From Kribbella pittospori (lineage in GTDB: Bacteria; Actinomycetota; Actinomycetes; Propionibacteriales; Kribbellaceae), in assembly GCF_004331465.1 (NCBI RefSeq), contig NZ_SJKB01000001.1:930001-994000 (forward strand): a stretch of 64,000 nt of DNA. Direction: 5' to 3'. The notes below the pieces were generated by a model. That model searched no databases. It was not told the DNA's origin and worked only from the letters and a program-made list of their open reading frames with translations. Made by a program: the position numbers and the translations under genes. Shown piece after piece: positions 33,089 through 42,574 of the stretch (the stretch's first letter is position 1; every line of letters begins with the position of its first letter).

Positions 33089-36000
33089 GTGGCAAAGGTC
33101 CGGGTCTACGAGCTCGCGAAGGAGCTCGGAGTTACCAGCAAGGTCGTTCTGACCAGACTGAACGACATGGGCGAGTTCGTCCGGTCGGCATCCTCGACGA
33201 TCGAGGCACCTGTCGTCCGGCGGTTGGCGGAGGAGTTCGAGAAGAACCCGCCGAAGAAGCGCGCGGCCAAGAAGGCCGCCGCCAGTACATCTGCCGCGCC
33301 GCAGGCGACCGCTCCGGTCGCGCCTGCCGAGCCGGCCAAGAAGGCTGCCCCGGCAGCCCCGGCCGAGCGCCCAGCGCCGGCCCCGAAGTCGACCCCTGCT
33401 CCGGTCGCCGAGGCCACCGTGAGCGAGAAGGCCGAGGCCGCTCCGGCTCCGGTCAAGGCGGCGCCCGCCCCGGGAATCAAGCCGGGTCCGCGTCCAGGCC
33501 CGAAGCCGGCTCCCCGGCAGGAGGCTCCGGCAGCTCCGGTCGAGTCCGCTCCGGCGGCCAAGGTCGAGGCCCCGGCTGAGACGACACCTGCGCCTTCGTT
33601 CGAGGCTCCGGCTGCCAAGGCGGCCACCTCCGACGCGCCGGCTGCGCCTGCCCCGAGCCGTACGCCGGCTCCGAGCCGGCCGACCCCTGGTCCGGCGCAG
33701 CAGCGTCCGGCCGCCGACAGCCCGGCTCGTCCGGCATCGCCGCGTCCCGGCGGTCCGCGTCCGGGTGGTCAGGGTGGCCCCCGTCCGGGTGCTCCGCGTC
33801 CCGGCGCTCCGCGTCAGGGCGGTCAAGGTGGCGGTCCCCGTCCGGGCGCACCGCGTCCGGGTAACAACCCGTTCAGCTCCACGCAGGGCATGCAGCGCGG
33901 TGGCGCTCGCCCGGGTCCGGGTGGACAGGGCGGCGGCTCCGGCCAGGGTGCGAGCCCGGCCGGGATGGCGCCGCGTCCGCCGCAGTCCCGCGGTGACGAC
34001 CGCCGTGGTGGCAGCGACAGGCCGCGTCCGAGTGGTGTGCCCGGTGCGCCGCGCCCCAACCCGGCGATGATGCCGAAGTCCTCGGCCGGTACGTTCACCG
34101 GCCGTCCGTCCGGTCCCGGTGGTGGCGGCGGAGGCGGTGGCGGCGGTGGCCGTGGTCGCCCCGGCGGCGGTTCCGGTGGACCGGGTGCCGGCGCTCGCCC
34201 AGGTGGCGGCGGTGGCGGTGGCGGCTTCCGCCCAGGTGGCGGCGGTCCCAGCGGTCCGCCCGGTGGCGGCGGTGGCCGCCCGGGTCCGGGCAACCGTGGT
34301 CGTGGCGGGACACAGGGTGCCTTCGGGCGTCCGGGTGGTCCGGCGCGCCGTGGCCGCAAGTCGAAGCGGGCGAAGCGCCAGGAATTCGACAACATGCAGG
34401 CGCCGGCAGTCGGCGGCGTCCGCGTCAAGCACGGTGACGGCGAGGTCGTGCGCCTTGCCCGCGGTGCGTCGCTGACGGACTTCGCCGAGAAGGTCGGCGT
34501 CGACCCGGCGTCGCTGGTGCAGGTGCTGTTCCACCTCGGCGAGATGGTGACCGCGACCCAGTCGGTCAACGAGGAGACGCTGCAACTGCTCGCCACCGAG
34601 CTGAACTACGACGTCCAGATCGTGTCCCCGGAGGACGAGGACCGCGAGCTGCTGCAGTCGTTCGACATCGACTTCGGTTCGGACGAGGGCGGCGAGGACG
34701 ACCTGGTCAAGCGGCCGCCGGTGGTGACCGTGATGGGTCACGTCGACCACGGTAAGACCAAACTGCTGGACGCGATCCGGATGGCCAACGTGGTCGCCAA
34801 GGAAGCCGGTGGCATCACCCAGCACATCGGTGCGTACCAGGTGACGACCGAGGTCGACGGCGAGCAGCGGGCCATCACCTTCGTCGACACCCCGGGTCAC
34901 GAGGCGTTCACCGCCATGCGTGCCCGTGGTGCGCAGGCCACCGACATCGTCATCCTGGTGGTCGCGGCCGACGACGGCGTGATGCCGCAGACGATCGAGG
35001 CCCTGAACCACGCCCGGGCGGCGAACGTCCCGATCGTGGTCGCGGTGAACAAGATCGACGTCCCGAGCGCGGACCCGGCCAAGGTGCGCGGTCAGCTGAC
35101 CGAGTACGGCCTGGTGCCCGAGGAGTACGGCGGCGACACCATGTTCGTCGACGTCTCGGCGAAGTCCCGGATCAACATCGACGGGCTGCTCGAAGGCGTC
35201 GTACTGACCGCCGACGCGGCACTCGACCTGCGGGCCAACCCGAACATGCCGGCCCAGGGCATCGCGATCGAGGCGAACCTCGACAAGGGCCGTGGTCCGG
35301 TGGCGACCGTGCTGGTTCAGCGCGGCACGCTGCGGGTCGGCGACTCGATGGTGGCGGGACCGGCGTACGGCCGGGTCCGGGCCATGCTCGACGAGCACGG
35401 CGACCCGGTCGAGGAGGCGACTCCGTCGCGTCCGGTGCTGGTTCTCGGTCTGACCGCCGTACCAGGTGCGGGTGACAAGTTCCTGGTGGTCGACGACGAC
35501 CGGCGGGCGCGGCAGATCGCTGAGAAGCGGGAAGCCCGGGCTCGTGCGGCGGCCAACGCCAAGCGTCGTGCGCGCCGGACCCTCGAGGACTTCATGGCCT
35601 CGATGGAGAAGGGCGAGACGCAGGAGCTGCTGCTGATCCTCAAGGGCGACGTGTCCGGTTCGGTCGAGGCACTGGAAGACGCTCTGGTCCGGATCGAGGT
35701 CGGCGACGAGGTCAACCTGCGCGTCATCGACCGCGGTGTCGGTGCGATCAACGAGAACGACGTCAACCTGGCCATCGCGTCGAACGCCGTCATCATCGGC
35801 TTCAACGTGCGGCCGGCGGGCAAGGCCGGTGACCTGGCCGAGCGCGAGGGCGTCGACGTCCGGTACTACTCGGTCATCTACGCGGCGATCGACGACATCG
35901 AGGCGGCCCTGAAGGGCATGCTGAAGCCGATCTACGAGGAGGCCACGCTGGGCCAGGCGGAGATCCGCGAGATCTTCCGCTCCTCGAAGGTGGGCAACAT

Positions 36001-36235
36001 CGCCGGTTGCTGGGTGACCAGTGGCCTGATCCGCCGCAACGCCAAGGTCCGGTTGATCCGGGACGGCGCGGTGGTGGTCGACAACACCGAGCTGTCGTCG
36101 CTGAAGAGGTTCAAGGACGACGCGTCCGAGGTCCGCGAGGGCTTCGAGTGTGGTCTGACCATCAACGGCTACAACGACATCAAGATCGGTGACGTCGTCG
36201 AGGCCTTCGAGCTTCGCGAGAAGCCGCGCAACTGA
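33089..36235 (+). CDS. infB: translation initiation factor IF-2
   Basis: The GTPase that brings initiator tRNA to the ribosome. The 1048 aa from the GTG at 33089 gives the standard N terminus [20 protein letters not shown], with GGGAGAG just upstream. After it comes a long Ala/Pro/Lys-rich linker and a Gly/Arg-rich tract (about residues 340-415, including a run of eleven glycines), typical of actinobacteria but on the long side. The second IF2N domain, G1 [10 protein letters not shown] (about 550), G3 DTPGHEAF and G4 NKID follow, and the C-terminal domains are complete. The in-frame extension upstream of 33089 is not used. Confidence 0.96.
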   Translation: MAKVRVYELAKELGVTSKVVLTRLNDMGEFVRSASSTIEAPVVRRLAEEFEKNPPKKRAAKKAAASTSAAPQATAPVAPAEPAKKAAPAAPAERPAPAPKSTPAPVAEATVSEKAEAAPAPVKAAPAPGIKPGPRPGPKPAPRQEAPAAPVESAPAAKVEAPAETTPAPSFEAPAAKAATSDAPAAPAPSRTPAPSRPTPGPAQQRPAADSPARPASPRPGGPRPGGQGGPRPGAPRPGAPRQGGQGGGPRPGAPRPGNNPFSSTQGMQRGGARPGPGGQGGGSGQGASPAGMAPRPPQSRGDDRRGGSDRPRPSGVPGAPRPNPAMMPKSSAGTFTGRPSGPGGGGGGGGGGGRGRPGGGSGGPGAGARPGGGGGGGGFRPGGGGPSGPPGGGGGRPGPGNRGRGGTQGAFGRPGGPARRGRKSKRAKRQEFDNMQAPAVGGVRVKHGDGEVVRLARGASLTDFAEKVGVDPASLVQVLFHLGEMVTATQSVNEETLQLLATELNYDVQIVSPEDEDRELLQSFDIDFGSDEGGEDDLVKRPPVVTVMGHVDHGKTKLLDAIRMANVVAKEAGGITQHIGAYQVTTEVDGEQRAITFVDTPGHEAFTAMRARGAQATDIVILVVAADDGVMPQTIEALNHARAANVPIVVAVNKIDVPSADPAKVRGQLTEYGLVPEEYGGDTMFVDVSAKSRINIDGLLEGVVLTADAALDLRANPNMPAQGIAIEANLDKGRGPVATVLVQRGTLRVGDSMVAGPAYGRVRAMLDEHGDPVEEATPSRPVLVLGLTAVPGAGDKFLVVDDDRRARQIAEKREARARAAANAKRRARRTLEDFMASMEKGETQELLLILKGDVSGSVEALEDALVRIEVGDEVNLRVIDRGVGAINENDVNLAIASNAVIIGFNVRPAGKAGDLAEREGVDVRYYSVIYAAIDDIEAALKGMLKPIYEEATLGQAEIREIFRSSKVGNIAGCWVTSGLIRRNAKVRLIRDGAVVVDNTELSSLKRFKDDASEVREGFECGLTINGYNDIKIGDVVEAFELREKPRN

Positions 36236-36243
36236 TCCGCGAC

Positions 36244-36270
36244 GGTGGCCCGGCGCTGTGCCGGGCCACC
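36244..36270 (+). terminator. first hairpin between infB and rbfA
   Basis: GGTGGCCCGGC, five-base loop, GCCGGGCCACC: a perfect 11-bp stem eight bases after the infB stop. Confidence 0.7.
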
Positions 36271-36275
36271 GGAGT

Positions 36276-36309
36276 AACGTCCGGAGAGGCGGTGTTCTCT
36301 CCGGACGTT
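36276..36309 (+). terminator. second hairpin between infB and rbfA
   Basis: AACGTCCGGAGAG, eight-base loop, CTCTCCGGACGTT: a perfect 13-bp stem ending 26 bases before the rbfA ATG. Two strong stems in 66 bases suggest termination, processing or mRNA-end protection of infB, with reduced read-through into rbfA-truB. Confidence 0.65.
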
Positions 36310-36335
36310 GTTCATGAATGAGGGAGTGAGCCCTG

Positions 36336-36776
36336 ATGGGTGAAGCAAGGGCGAAGCAGCTGGCCGACCGGATCCAGGTGCTCGTCGCCGAGCTGCTCGA
36401 GCGCCGGGTCAAGGACCCCCGGCTGGGGTTCGTCACCGTGACGGACGCCCGGCTGACCGGTGACCTGCGCGAGGCGAGCGTCTTCTACACCGTGTACGGC
36501 GACGAGCAGGCGCGGGCCTCGACCGCGGCCGCACTCGAGTCGGCCCGCGGCCTGATCCGCAGCGAGGTCGGCAAGGCTCTGGGGCTGCGGCACAGCCCGA
36601 GCGTCTCGTTCTTCCTGGACGCCGTTCCGGAGAACGCCGGCCAGATCGAGGAGCTGCTGGCCAAGGCCCGGTCGGCCGACGCCGAGGTGGCCAAGGCCGC
36701 CGCGGGCGCCAAGCCGGCCGGCGACGCCGATCCGTACAAGCACCGCGAGGACGACGAGGACGAGCCGGCCGAGTGA
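36336..36776 (+). CDS. rbfA: 30S ribosome-binding factor RbfA
   Basis: A 146-aa cold-shock and assembly factor binding the 30S subunit. LLERRVKDPRLGFVTVTDARLTGDLREASVFYTVYG is the KH-like core, and LRHSPSVSFFLDA closes it. The C terminus has an Asp/Glu-rich tail. It overlaps truB (GTGA). Confidence 0.94.
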   Translation: MGEARAKQLADRIQVLVAELLERRVKDPRLGFVTVTDARLTGDLREASVFYTVYGDEQARASTAAALESARGLIRSEVGKALGLRHSPSVSFFLDAVPENAGQIEELLAKARSADAEVAKAAAGAKPAGDADPYKHREDDEDEPAE

Positions 36777-37666
36777 GCGGTCCCGTCTTCACCCCGTCGT
36801 CCGACGGCGTCGTCGTCGTCGACAAGCCGATGGGGTTGACCTCGCACACCGTCGTGGCCCGGATCCGGCGTCTGGCCGGCACCCGCAAGGTCGGCCACGC
36901 CGGCACGTTGGATCCGATGGCGACCGGCGTACTCGTCGTCGGTCTCAACCGCGCCACCCGGCTGCTGGGTCACCTGCAGCTGTCGGACAAGTCGTACGAC
37001 GCGACGATCCGGCTCGGCGCGACGACCACGACCGACGACGCCGAGGGCGAGATCGTGACCACGGCCCCGGTCGACGGCATCACGGCGGAGGCGATCGAGG
37101 CCGCGGTGGGCGGTTTCCGTGGCGAGATCTCGCAGGTCCCGTCGAAGGTCTCCGCGATCAAGGTCGACGGCCGGCGCGCGTACGAACGCGTCCGTGCCGG
37201 CGAAGAGGTCGCGCTCAAGGCCCGGGCTGTCACGGTGTCGCGGTACGACATTCTCGACGTACGACCCGGCGCGGAGTGGATCGACGTGGATGTGTCGGTC
37301 GACTGTTCCAGCGGGACGTACATCCGTGCGCTGGCACGTGACCTCGGGGCCGAGCTCGGCGTCGGCGGTCATCTCACGGCGTTGCGGCGTACCCGGGTCG
37401 GCGCCTTCGACCTGTCGACGGCACACACGCTGGAGTCCTTGGCTGAGGACTTCGTCTGGCGGCCTATCTCCGAGGTCGCCGCGGAAACCTTCCCCCGGTA
37501 CGACGCCAGCCCTGAACAGGCCGCCGCCATCCGCACCGGCCGTCCGCTGTCCGGTCTCAAACTGGCGCTTGGTCAAACCGCCATGTTCGATCCCACCGGC
37601 ACCTTCCTCGCCCTGTACGAACCCCACGGCCCCGTAGCCAAACCCACCGCCGTCTTCGTCAGCTAG
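36773..37666 (+). CDS. truB: tRNA pseudouridine-55 synthase
   Basis: A 297-aa enzyme that isomerises U55 in the tRNA T-loop. VDKPMGLTSHTVVARIRR and KVGHAGTLDPMATGVLVVGLNRATRL contain the catalytic aspartate (Asp in TLDP). KVSAIKVDGRRAYERVRAGEEV and CSSGTYIRALARDLG are further signatures. The GTG start is coupled to rbfA. Confidence 0.95.
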   Translation: MSGPVFTPSSDGVVVVDKPMGLTSHTVVARIRRLAGTRKVGHAGTLDPMATGVLVVGLNRATRLLGHLQLSDKSYDATIRLGATTTTDDAEGEIVTTAPVDGITAEAIEAAVGGFRGEISQVPSKVSAIKVDGRRAYERVRAGEEVALKARAVTVSRYDILDVRPGAEWIDVDVSVDCSSGTYIRALARDLGAELGVGGHLTALRRTRVGAFDLSTAHTLESLAEDFVWRPISEVAAETFPRYDASPEQAAAIRTGRPLSGLKLALGQTAMFDPTGTFLALYEPHGPVAKPTAVFVS

Positions 37667-37797
37667 GCGTGTTCGCCCCGCCGTTGGTGGTGCGCGTCCG
37701 TGACGCGATCTGCGGAAAGAAATCGCCGCCAGGCGACGAGAAGTTTCCGAAGAGCGCGCCGGTCTGGATGGCGACGGTTTCTGTCGGTGGGCGGTCT

Positions 37798-37803
37798 TAC
37801 CGT
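37798..37803 (+). promoter_or_regulatory. leaderless -10 element of the LLM oxidoreductase
   Basis: TACCGT, six bases (CGGAGG), then ATG at 37810. It supports this start over the upstream in-frame ATG at 37768. Confidence 0.45.
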
Positions 37804-37809
37804 CGGAGG

Positions 37810-38667
37810 ATGAGATATGGGTTCGTGTTGCCACTGGGGGATGCTCGGGATGCGGCGGAGTTGGCGGCGCTCGCCGAGGAGAACGGGTGGGACGGGTTCT
37901 TCGTGTGGGAAGCCGTCTGGGGGATCGACGCCTGGGTGATGCTCGGCGCCGCGGCGATGACCACCGAGCGGATCCGGCTGGGGACGATGCTGACGCCACT
38001 GCCGCGCCGGAAACCGTGGGACGTCGCGGGGCAGACATCGACGGTCGACAACCTCAGCAACGGCCGGGTGACACTCGCGGTCGGGCTCGGCGTCTCGGGC
38101 GACGACCGGTTCTGGCTCTTCGAGGACGATCCAGGCCGCAAGGTCCGCGCGGAACTGATGGACGAGTCGCTCGAGATGCTGCAGTACCTGTGGCGCGACG
38201 AGTCCTTCGAGTACGCCGGCAAGCACTACCGCTCCAAGAAGATCGGAGACCTCGTCCCACCCGCGCCGCCACCACCGGTGCAACAGCCGAGAATCCAGAC
38301 CTGGGTGGTCGGCGCCTGGCCCCGACCAAAGTCCATGCGCCGCGCAGCCCTCCAAGACGGCTGGCTCCCGAACTACGTCGTACCACCCGGCGAGACGCGA
38401 GGCGAATGGACACCAGACCTCCTCGCCGAAGGCGTCACCTGGATCCGCAACGAGCGAGCCACCCACGGCCTGACCATGGACGGTTACGACATAGTCGCCG
38501 AAGGCACCACAACTGCCGACGACCCCAACCCCGCCAGCACAGTCCGCCCCTGGTCAGAAGCCGGCGCCACCTGGTGGATAGACGCCGACTGGACGTCCCT
38601 GGACCCAGCCGCCGTCCGCCAAGCAGCCGAACGCCGCCTAAAAGCAGGCCCACCCCGAGTGGACTGA
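37810..38667 (+). CDS. luciferase-like (LLM-class) flavin or F420 oxidoreductase
   Basis: A 285-aa TIM-barrel oxidoreductase of the bacterial luciferase-like class. It starts MRYGFVLPLGDARDAAELA, with FVWEAVWGIDAWVMLGAAAM, LGTMLTPLPRR and NGRVTLAVGLG typical of the class. In actinobacteria many members use coenzyme F420 rather than FMN; the sequence alone does not decide. The C-terminal ATWWIDADW segment is common in this subgroup. It stands alone downstream of truB. Confidence 0.85.
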   Translation: MRYGFVLPLGDARDAAELAALAEENGWDGFFVWEAVWGIDAWVMLGAAAMTTERIRLGTMLTPLPRRKPWDVAGQTSTVDNLSNGRVTLAVGLGVSGDDRFWLFEDDPGRKVRAELMDESLEMLQYLWRDESFEYAGKHYRSKKIGDLVPPAPPPPVQQPRIQTWVVGAWPRPKSMRRAALQDGWLPNYVVPPGETRGEWTPDLLAEGVTWIRNERATHGLTMDGYDIVAEGTTTADDPNPASTVRPWSEAGATWWIDADWTSLDPAAVRQAAERRLKAGPPRVD

Positions 38668-38723
38668 AGCCTGCGCCGCCCACCATCCAGTTGAGCCCTG
38701 CCACGCCACCCGGCCAGGTCACC

Positions 38724-38756
38724 CCGGCCACCGCACCCGGCCGTCCCGGTGGCCGG
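38724..38756 (+). terminator. hairpin after the LLM oxidoreductase
   Basis: CCGGCCACCG, 13-base loop, CGGTGGCCGG: a perfect 10-bp stem 56 bases after the stop. A probable terminator. Confidence 0.5.
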
Positions 38757-38887
38757 TCACGTCGACTGCCGTAGCCATCCGTTCGCTTGATTCTGGCGCG
38801 AGCACCTCCCACCAACTGAGTTCAAGCGGCCAGGCGAGCGCGCGTAGCGGCGCGTGGGGATCCAGCGCGTGGGTGGAAGCCGCTGGT

Positions 38888-38893
38888 TACGCT
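38888..38893 (+). promoter_or_regulatory. leaderless -10 element of sir2
   Basis: TACGCT, six bases (TAAGGG), then the GTG start at 38900. Confidence 0.5.
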
Positions 38894-38899
38894 TAAGGG

Positions 38900-39781
38900 G
38901 TGCGTTCTCGTCCGACTTTGCAGTGGGCTCCTGGGCCTGAGGTGTTGGCGTTGGAGCCGGGTACGGCGGACGTCGGGCCGGTCGCGGACGTGGTCGCCGG
39001 TGGGGGAGTCGTCGTACTGAGTGGCGCAGGGATCTCCACCGAGTCAGGCATTCCGGACTACCGCGGCGAGACAGGCAGCCTCCGCACTCACACCCCGATG
39101 ACGTACGGCGATTTCACCGCAAGCGAGTCCGGCCGCCAACGCTACTGGGCACGAAGCCACCTCGGCTGGCGCACGATCGCGCGAGCAAACCCCAACACCG
39201 GCCACCGCGCAGTAGCAACCATGCAAGCCCACGGCTACCTCACCGGCGTGATCACCCAGAACGTCGACGGTCTCCACCAAGCAGCCGGCGCCCGCGACGT
39301 GATCGAGTTGCACGGGAACCTCGACCGCGTCATCTGCCTCAACTGCGGTACGATGTCCCAGCGGGAGGTCCTCGACCGTCGCCTGAGGGCCGCCAACACC
39401 ACGTTCGAGGGCGAGGCGACCCGGATCAACCCCGACGGCGATGTGGAACTGCCCGACGACATCGTCCGCACGTTCACCGTGGTCCCGTGCACCGTCTGCG
39501 GCGGCGTACTCAAACCCGACGTCGTCTTCTTCGGCGAGAACGTCCCGAAGTCCCGCGTCGAGCGCTGCTACCGCCTGATCGACGACGCGAACGCCGTACT
39601 CGTCCTCGGCTCGAGCCTGACCGTCATGTCCGGCTTCCGTTTCGTCCGGCACGCCGCGAAGGCCGGCAAATCGGTGCTGATCATCAACCAGGGCATCACC
39701 CGCGGCGACCCGTACGCCGCCCACCGCGTCAACCTCCCGCTCGGCCAGGCCCTGACCCAACTCATCGAGCAACAAAAATGA
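38900..39781 (+). CDS. Sir2-family NAD-dependent protein deacylase
   Basis: A 293-aa sirtuin. GAGISTESGIPDYRG binds NAD, ITQNVDGLHQAAG and ELHGN carry the catalytic region and histidine, and the zinc site is formed by CLNCG and CTVCGG. KPDVVFFGENVP and VLGSSLTVMSGFRFV complete the Rossmann fold. It removes acyl groups from protein lysines; targets in this organism are unknown. It is transcribed alone and followed by a strong terminator. Confidence 0.93.
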   Translation: MRSRPTLQWAPGPEVLALEPGTADVGPVADVVAGGGVVVLSGAGISTESGIPDYRGETGSLRTHTPMTYGDFTASESGRQRYWARSHLGWRTIARANPNTGHRAVATMQAHGYLTGVITQNVDGLHQAAGARDVIELHGNLDRVICLNCGTMSQREVLDRRLRAANTTFEGEATRINPDGDVELPDDIVRTFTVVPCTVCGGVLKPDVVFFGENVPKSRVERCYRLIDDANAVLVLGSSLTVMSGFRFVRHAAKAGKSVLIINQGITRGDPYAAHRVNLPLGQALTQLIEQQK

Positions 39782-39789
39782 AAACACCT

Positions 39790-39824
39790 CCGGGCCGGAC
39801 CGCGCGTGATGTGGTCCGGCCCGG
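39790..39824. terminator. terminator between sir2 and the SGNH hydrolase
   Basis: CCGGGCCGGACC, 11-base loop, GGTCCGGCCCGG: a perfect 12-bp stem preceded by A-rich sequence. It lies between convergent genes and could serve both strands. Confidence 0.8.
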
Positions 39825-39849
39825 GGGCCGCTCTACGGATTGGAAAGGG

Positions 39850-40854
39850 TCAGCGTTGCGCGCTGGTCCGTAGGCGGTTCAGGGAGGCCTTGACGGCCTG
39901 TGGGGAGGCGGCGGCTTGCCGGGCCAGCACGCGAGCCTGCGCGGCCCACTCCGACTGCTCCGCGGCGGTCACTCTAGCCGGGGCACCGGTCAAAGTCTTG
40001 AAAGTCAGCGACGCGACACCCGCCTGACCTTCGAAGCGCGGGTGGTAGTTCAGCGCCCGGAGCACGTTGATGTCCTTGCCCTGGATCCACGCCTGCCCGT
40101 CCGGCGCACAAGCGTCGTGCCCGGTCGACGGCCCGAACGTGTCCACGTACGTCGCTCCGCCCGCGGCGGCGGCCGAGGAGATCGCGGCGTTCAGCGCCTG
40201 CTCGATCGAGTACAGGTACGAGTAGTCGCCGTTGGCGAACGGCAGGATCGACGGGCAGGTGCCCTGCTCCGGCGCGATCTTCGGGTACCCGACCAGCAGG
40301 ACGGTTGCCTCCGGCGACCGTGCTTTGATGCCCTGGACAACGATCGCGATGCGCGTCTGGGTCTGCGCGATCTTCGCCCGTAGCGTGTCCACGCCGTCCA
40401 CGGTGAAGTGGGCCTTGCACGGCGCCCCGGTCGGGTCGGAGGCCCGCAGCCCGGGGCAGGTGCCGACGATGTCGCCGAACACGCCGAAGTCGTTGCCGCC
40501 GATCCCGAGCGTGACCAGATCCGTGTCCGGCGTCAGCGCGTCGAACTGCGGAGCGGCCGTCCCGAGGATGGTGCTCTGCGGCTGCGTCATGTTGGTCGTG
40601 TCGGCGCCACCGCAGCTCACGTCGGTGAACTGGTGCACCCGCAGCATCGTGGCCAGCATCTTCGGGTAGTTGCTGTACGAGCGTGCGCACCCGAGCGACA
40701 GCAGATCCGGCAGCGGCACCAGCGGCGCCGACGTGTACGAGTCCCCGAGCGCGACATACTTGTGGAAGGCGGGCTCGGCGCTGGCGTTGGACACGGGCAG
40801 CGCGGCGACCAGAACCAGCGACGCGCAGGCGGCGACCAGGCGGCGTAGCTTCAC
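39850..40854 (-). CDS. secreted SGNH-family lipase/esterase
   Basis: A 334-aa protein with an N-terminal Sec signal peptide (KLRRLVAACASLVLVAALPV, cleavage near ASA-EP). The catalytic serine is in ALGDSYTS, block III is GIGGNDF, and the C-terminal His lies in NYHPRFEGQAGVASL. The closest pattern is the Streptomyces secreted SGNH lipases with several cysteines that can pair. The GTG start has a GGGAGG ribosome binding site. It is divergent from ribF. Confidence 0.87.
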   Translation of the reverse strand: MKLRRLVAACASLVLVAALPVSNASAEPAFHKYVALGDSYTSAPLVPLPDLLSLGCARSYSNYPKMLATMLRVHQFTDVSCGGADTTNMTQPQSTILGTAAPQFDALTPDTDLVTLGIGGNDFGVFGDIVGTCPGLRASDPTGAPCKAHFTVDGVDTLRAKIAQTQTRIAIVVQGIKARSPEATVLLVGYPKIAPEQGTCPSILPFANGDYSYLYSIEQALNAAISSAAAAGGATYVDTFGPSTGHDACAPDGQAWIQGKDINVLRALNYHPRFEGQAGVASLTFKTLTGAPARVTAAEQSEWAAQARVLARQAAASPQAVKASLNRLRTSAQR

Positions 40855-40975
40855 AGGACCCTCCCCAGGCTCGGCAGTGCGGCGGCCCCACCCTAAGTTG
40901 AGTCACCGCCTGATCACAAGGGGTGATCGCGGACCTGCCGCACGGAACGCGCTCGGGACATGGAATCCTGCTGTC

Positions 40976-41938
40976 ATGCGTGTCTGGCACGGTTTGGACG
41001 AGGTGGGTGCGGATTTCGGCCCGTCGGTCGTCACCATCGGCAACTTCGACGGCGTGCACCGGGGTCACCAGGAGGTGCTCGCGCATGCCAAGGCGCGGGC
41101 GGCCGAGCTGGGCGGACTACCGGTGGTCGCGCTCACCTTCGACCCGCACCCGATGATGGTGCTGCGGCCGGATCGGGCGCCGCTGATGCTCAGCGAGCCC
41201 GAGGAGCGGGCCGCGCTGCTGGGCAAGCACGGCGCCGACGCCGTGCTGATCCTCCCGTTCAACAAGGAGGTGTCCAGCTGGCCGCCGGAGGAGTTCATCG
41301 AGCGGGTGCTGGTTCGCACGCTGCACGCCAAGGCGGTCGTGGTCGGGGAGAACTTCCGGTTCGGTCACAAGGCGGCCGGGCACGTGGACACGCTCGTTGC
41401 CGCCGGTGCCGAGGCCGGTTTCCAGGTGGAGGGTCTGAGCCTGGCCGGCGGCGAGCAGCCCTGGTCGTCGACGTACACGCGGGAGCGGATCGCCGAGGGT
41501 GACGTGGAGGCGGCGGCCGAGGCGCTCGGGCGCCCGCTGCGCGTCACCGGCGTGGTCGTCGAGGGCGACAAGCGCGGTCGCGAGCTGGGCTACCCGACGG
41601 CGAACATCCCCGCCGACCCGCGGGCCGCGGTCCCGCTGGACGGTGTGTACGCCGGGTGGCTGACCGTCCTCGAGCCCGCTCCCGGAGCTCCGGCGTACGA
41701 CGAACCGCTGCCGGCGGCGATCAGCGTCGGCAGCAACCCGACGTTCGACGGTGTGGACCGGCGGGTGGAGTCCTACGTCCTCGACCGGGACGATCTGGAG
41801 CTGTACGGCGCCCGGATCGCCGTGGATTTCGTGGCCCGGCTACGCGGCAGCCAGATCCGGTTCGACTCGATCGACGAGCTCCTCGTGCAGATGAAGGCCG
41901 ATGTCGACGGCGCGCGCCGGATCCTTACCTCGAATTAG
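40976..41938 (+). CDS. ribF: bifunctional riboflavin kinase/FAD synthetase
   Basis: Makes FMN and then FAD from riboflavin. 320 aa: an N-terminal nucleotidyltransferase domain (VVTIGNFDGVHRGHQEVL, SSTYTRERIAEGDV) and a C-terminal flavokinase (GRELGYPTANIPAD, GVYAGWL, SVGSNPTFDG). The ATG at 40976 gives the usual start (MRVWHGLDEV); the in-frame extension upstream lies over the divergent gene. It precedes rpsO in the standard order. Confidence 0.95.
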   Translation: MRVWHGLDEVGADFGPSVVTIGNFDGVHRGHQEVLAHAKARAAELGGLPVVALTFDPHPMMVLRPDRAPLMLSEPEERAALLGKHGADAVLILPFNKEVSSWPPEEFIERVLVRTLHAKAVVVGENFRFGHKAAGHVDTLVAAGAEAGFQVEGLSLAGGEQPWSSTYTRERIAEGDVEAAAEALGRPLRVTGVVVEGDKRGRELGYPTANIPADPRAAVPLDGVYAGWLTVLEPAPGAPAYDEPLPAAISVGSNPTFDGVDRRVESYVLDRDDLELYGARIAVDFVARLRGSQIRFDSIDELLVQMKADVDGARRILTSN

Positions 41939-42054
41939 GGTGACGCGTCCACGGACTGATACGCTGGCTGCTGCCGTCTGAACGGCCGCGGACAGAGAGT
42001 GCTCGGGTGAAGAATGCCCCGGTGCGCCGCGCAACGGAAATCGAGAGGAACTCT

Positions 42055-42327
42055 GTGTCATCTGTTGATGCTGCAACGAAGAAGAAGATCATCGGTGAGT
42101 ACGCCCTGACCGAGGGTGACACCGGGTCTCCTGAGGTCCAGGTCGCGCTGCTGACGCACCGCATCGCCGACCTGACCGAGCACCTGAAGGAGCACAAGCA
42201 CGACCACCACAGCCGTCGTGGCCTGCTGCTGCTCGTCGGCCAGCGCCGCCGGCTGCTGAACTACCTGGCGAAGAAGGACATCAACCGCTACCGGTCCCTG
42301 ATCGAGCGGCTCGGCCTTCGCCGATGA
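42055..42327 (+). CDS. rpsO: 30S ribosomal protein S15
   Basis: 90 aa, full length. [23 protein letters not shown] and [20 protein letters not shown] are the S15 signatures. The GTG at 42055 with GAGAGGA upstream is the start. The ~115-bp leader contains a possible -10 (TACGCT at 41960) and a small hairpin that might serve translational autocontrol, known for S15. Confidence 0.95.
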   Translation: MSSVDAATKKKIIGEYALTEGDTGSPEVQVALLTHRIADLTEHLKEHKHDHHSRRGLLLLVGQRRRLLNYLAKKDINRYRSLIERLGLRR

Positions 42328-42334
42328 CCTCGCG

Positions 42335-42368
42335 AGGAGCGGCCCCCGAGTCCCGGGTGGCCGCTCCT
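42335..42368 (+). terminator. hairpin between rpsO and pnp
   Basis: AGGAGCGGCC, 14-base loop, GGCCGCTCCT: a perfect 10-bp stem eight bases after the rpsO stop. It is probably a terminator or the rpsO-pnp processing site. Confidence 0.7.
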
Positions 42369-42574
42369 GGCGTATTCGTGCCCAGGCACGAGCTCAACAA
42401 CTGAATAACAGCAAGAAAGACGAACGAGGCGACGCGAAGCGCGTGGCGGGAGGACGACCGGTCCTCGGTAGTGGCTTTCGGGAGAACTCACAGTTCACCC
42501 GCGGGCCTCGATCGAAGACCGGCACCCCGGTAGCTCGCGCCTCGCTGTCGTCCACAGTGAGAGAGGGGTATCCC

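Larger units (their letters stand above)
38668..38899. other. 232-bp intergenic region
   Basis: It holds one hairpin (listed) and the sir2 promoter; no ORF or RNA gene was recognised. Confidence 0.6.

Noticed and set aside
34110..34330. Frameshift or assembly error in the glycine-run segment of infB
   Set aside because: The frame stays open and in register through to the intact GTPase domain; such Gly/Arg-rich linkers are normal in actinobacterial IF-2.
33050..36436. A 1128-codon open frame antisense to infB, and similar very long antisense frames over recQ, pnp, the hydrazine genes and others
   Set aside because: High GC keeps antisense and shifted frames open. These translations are Arg/Asp/His-rich, have no domain features and lack ribosome binding sites.
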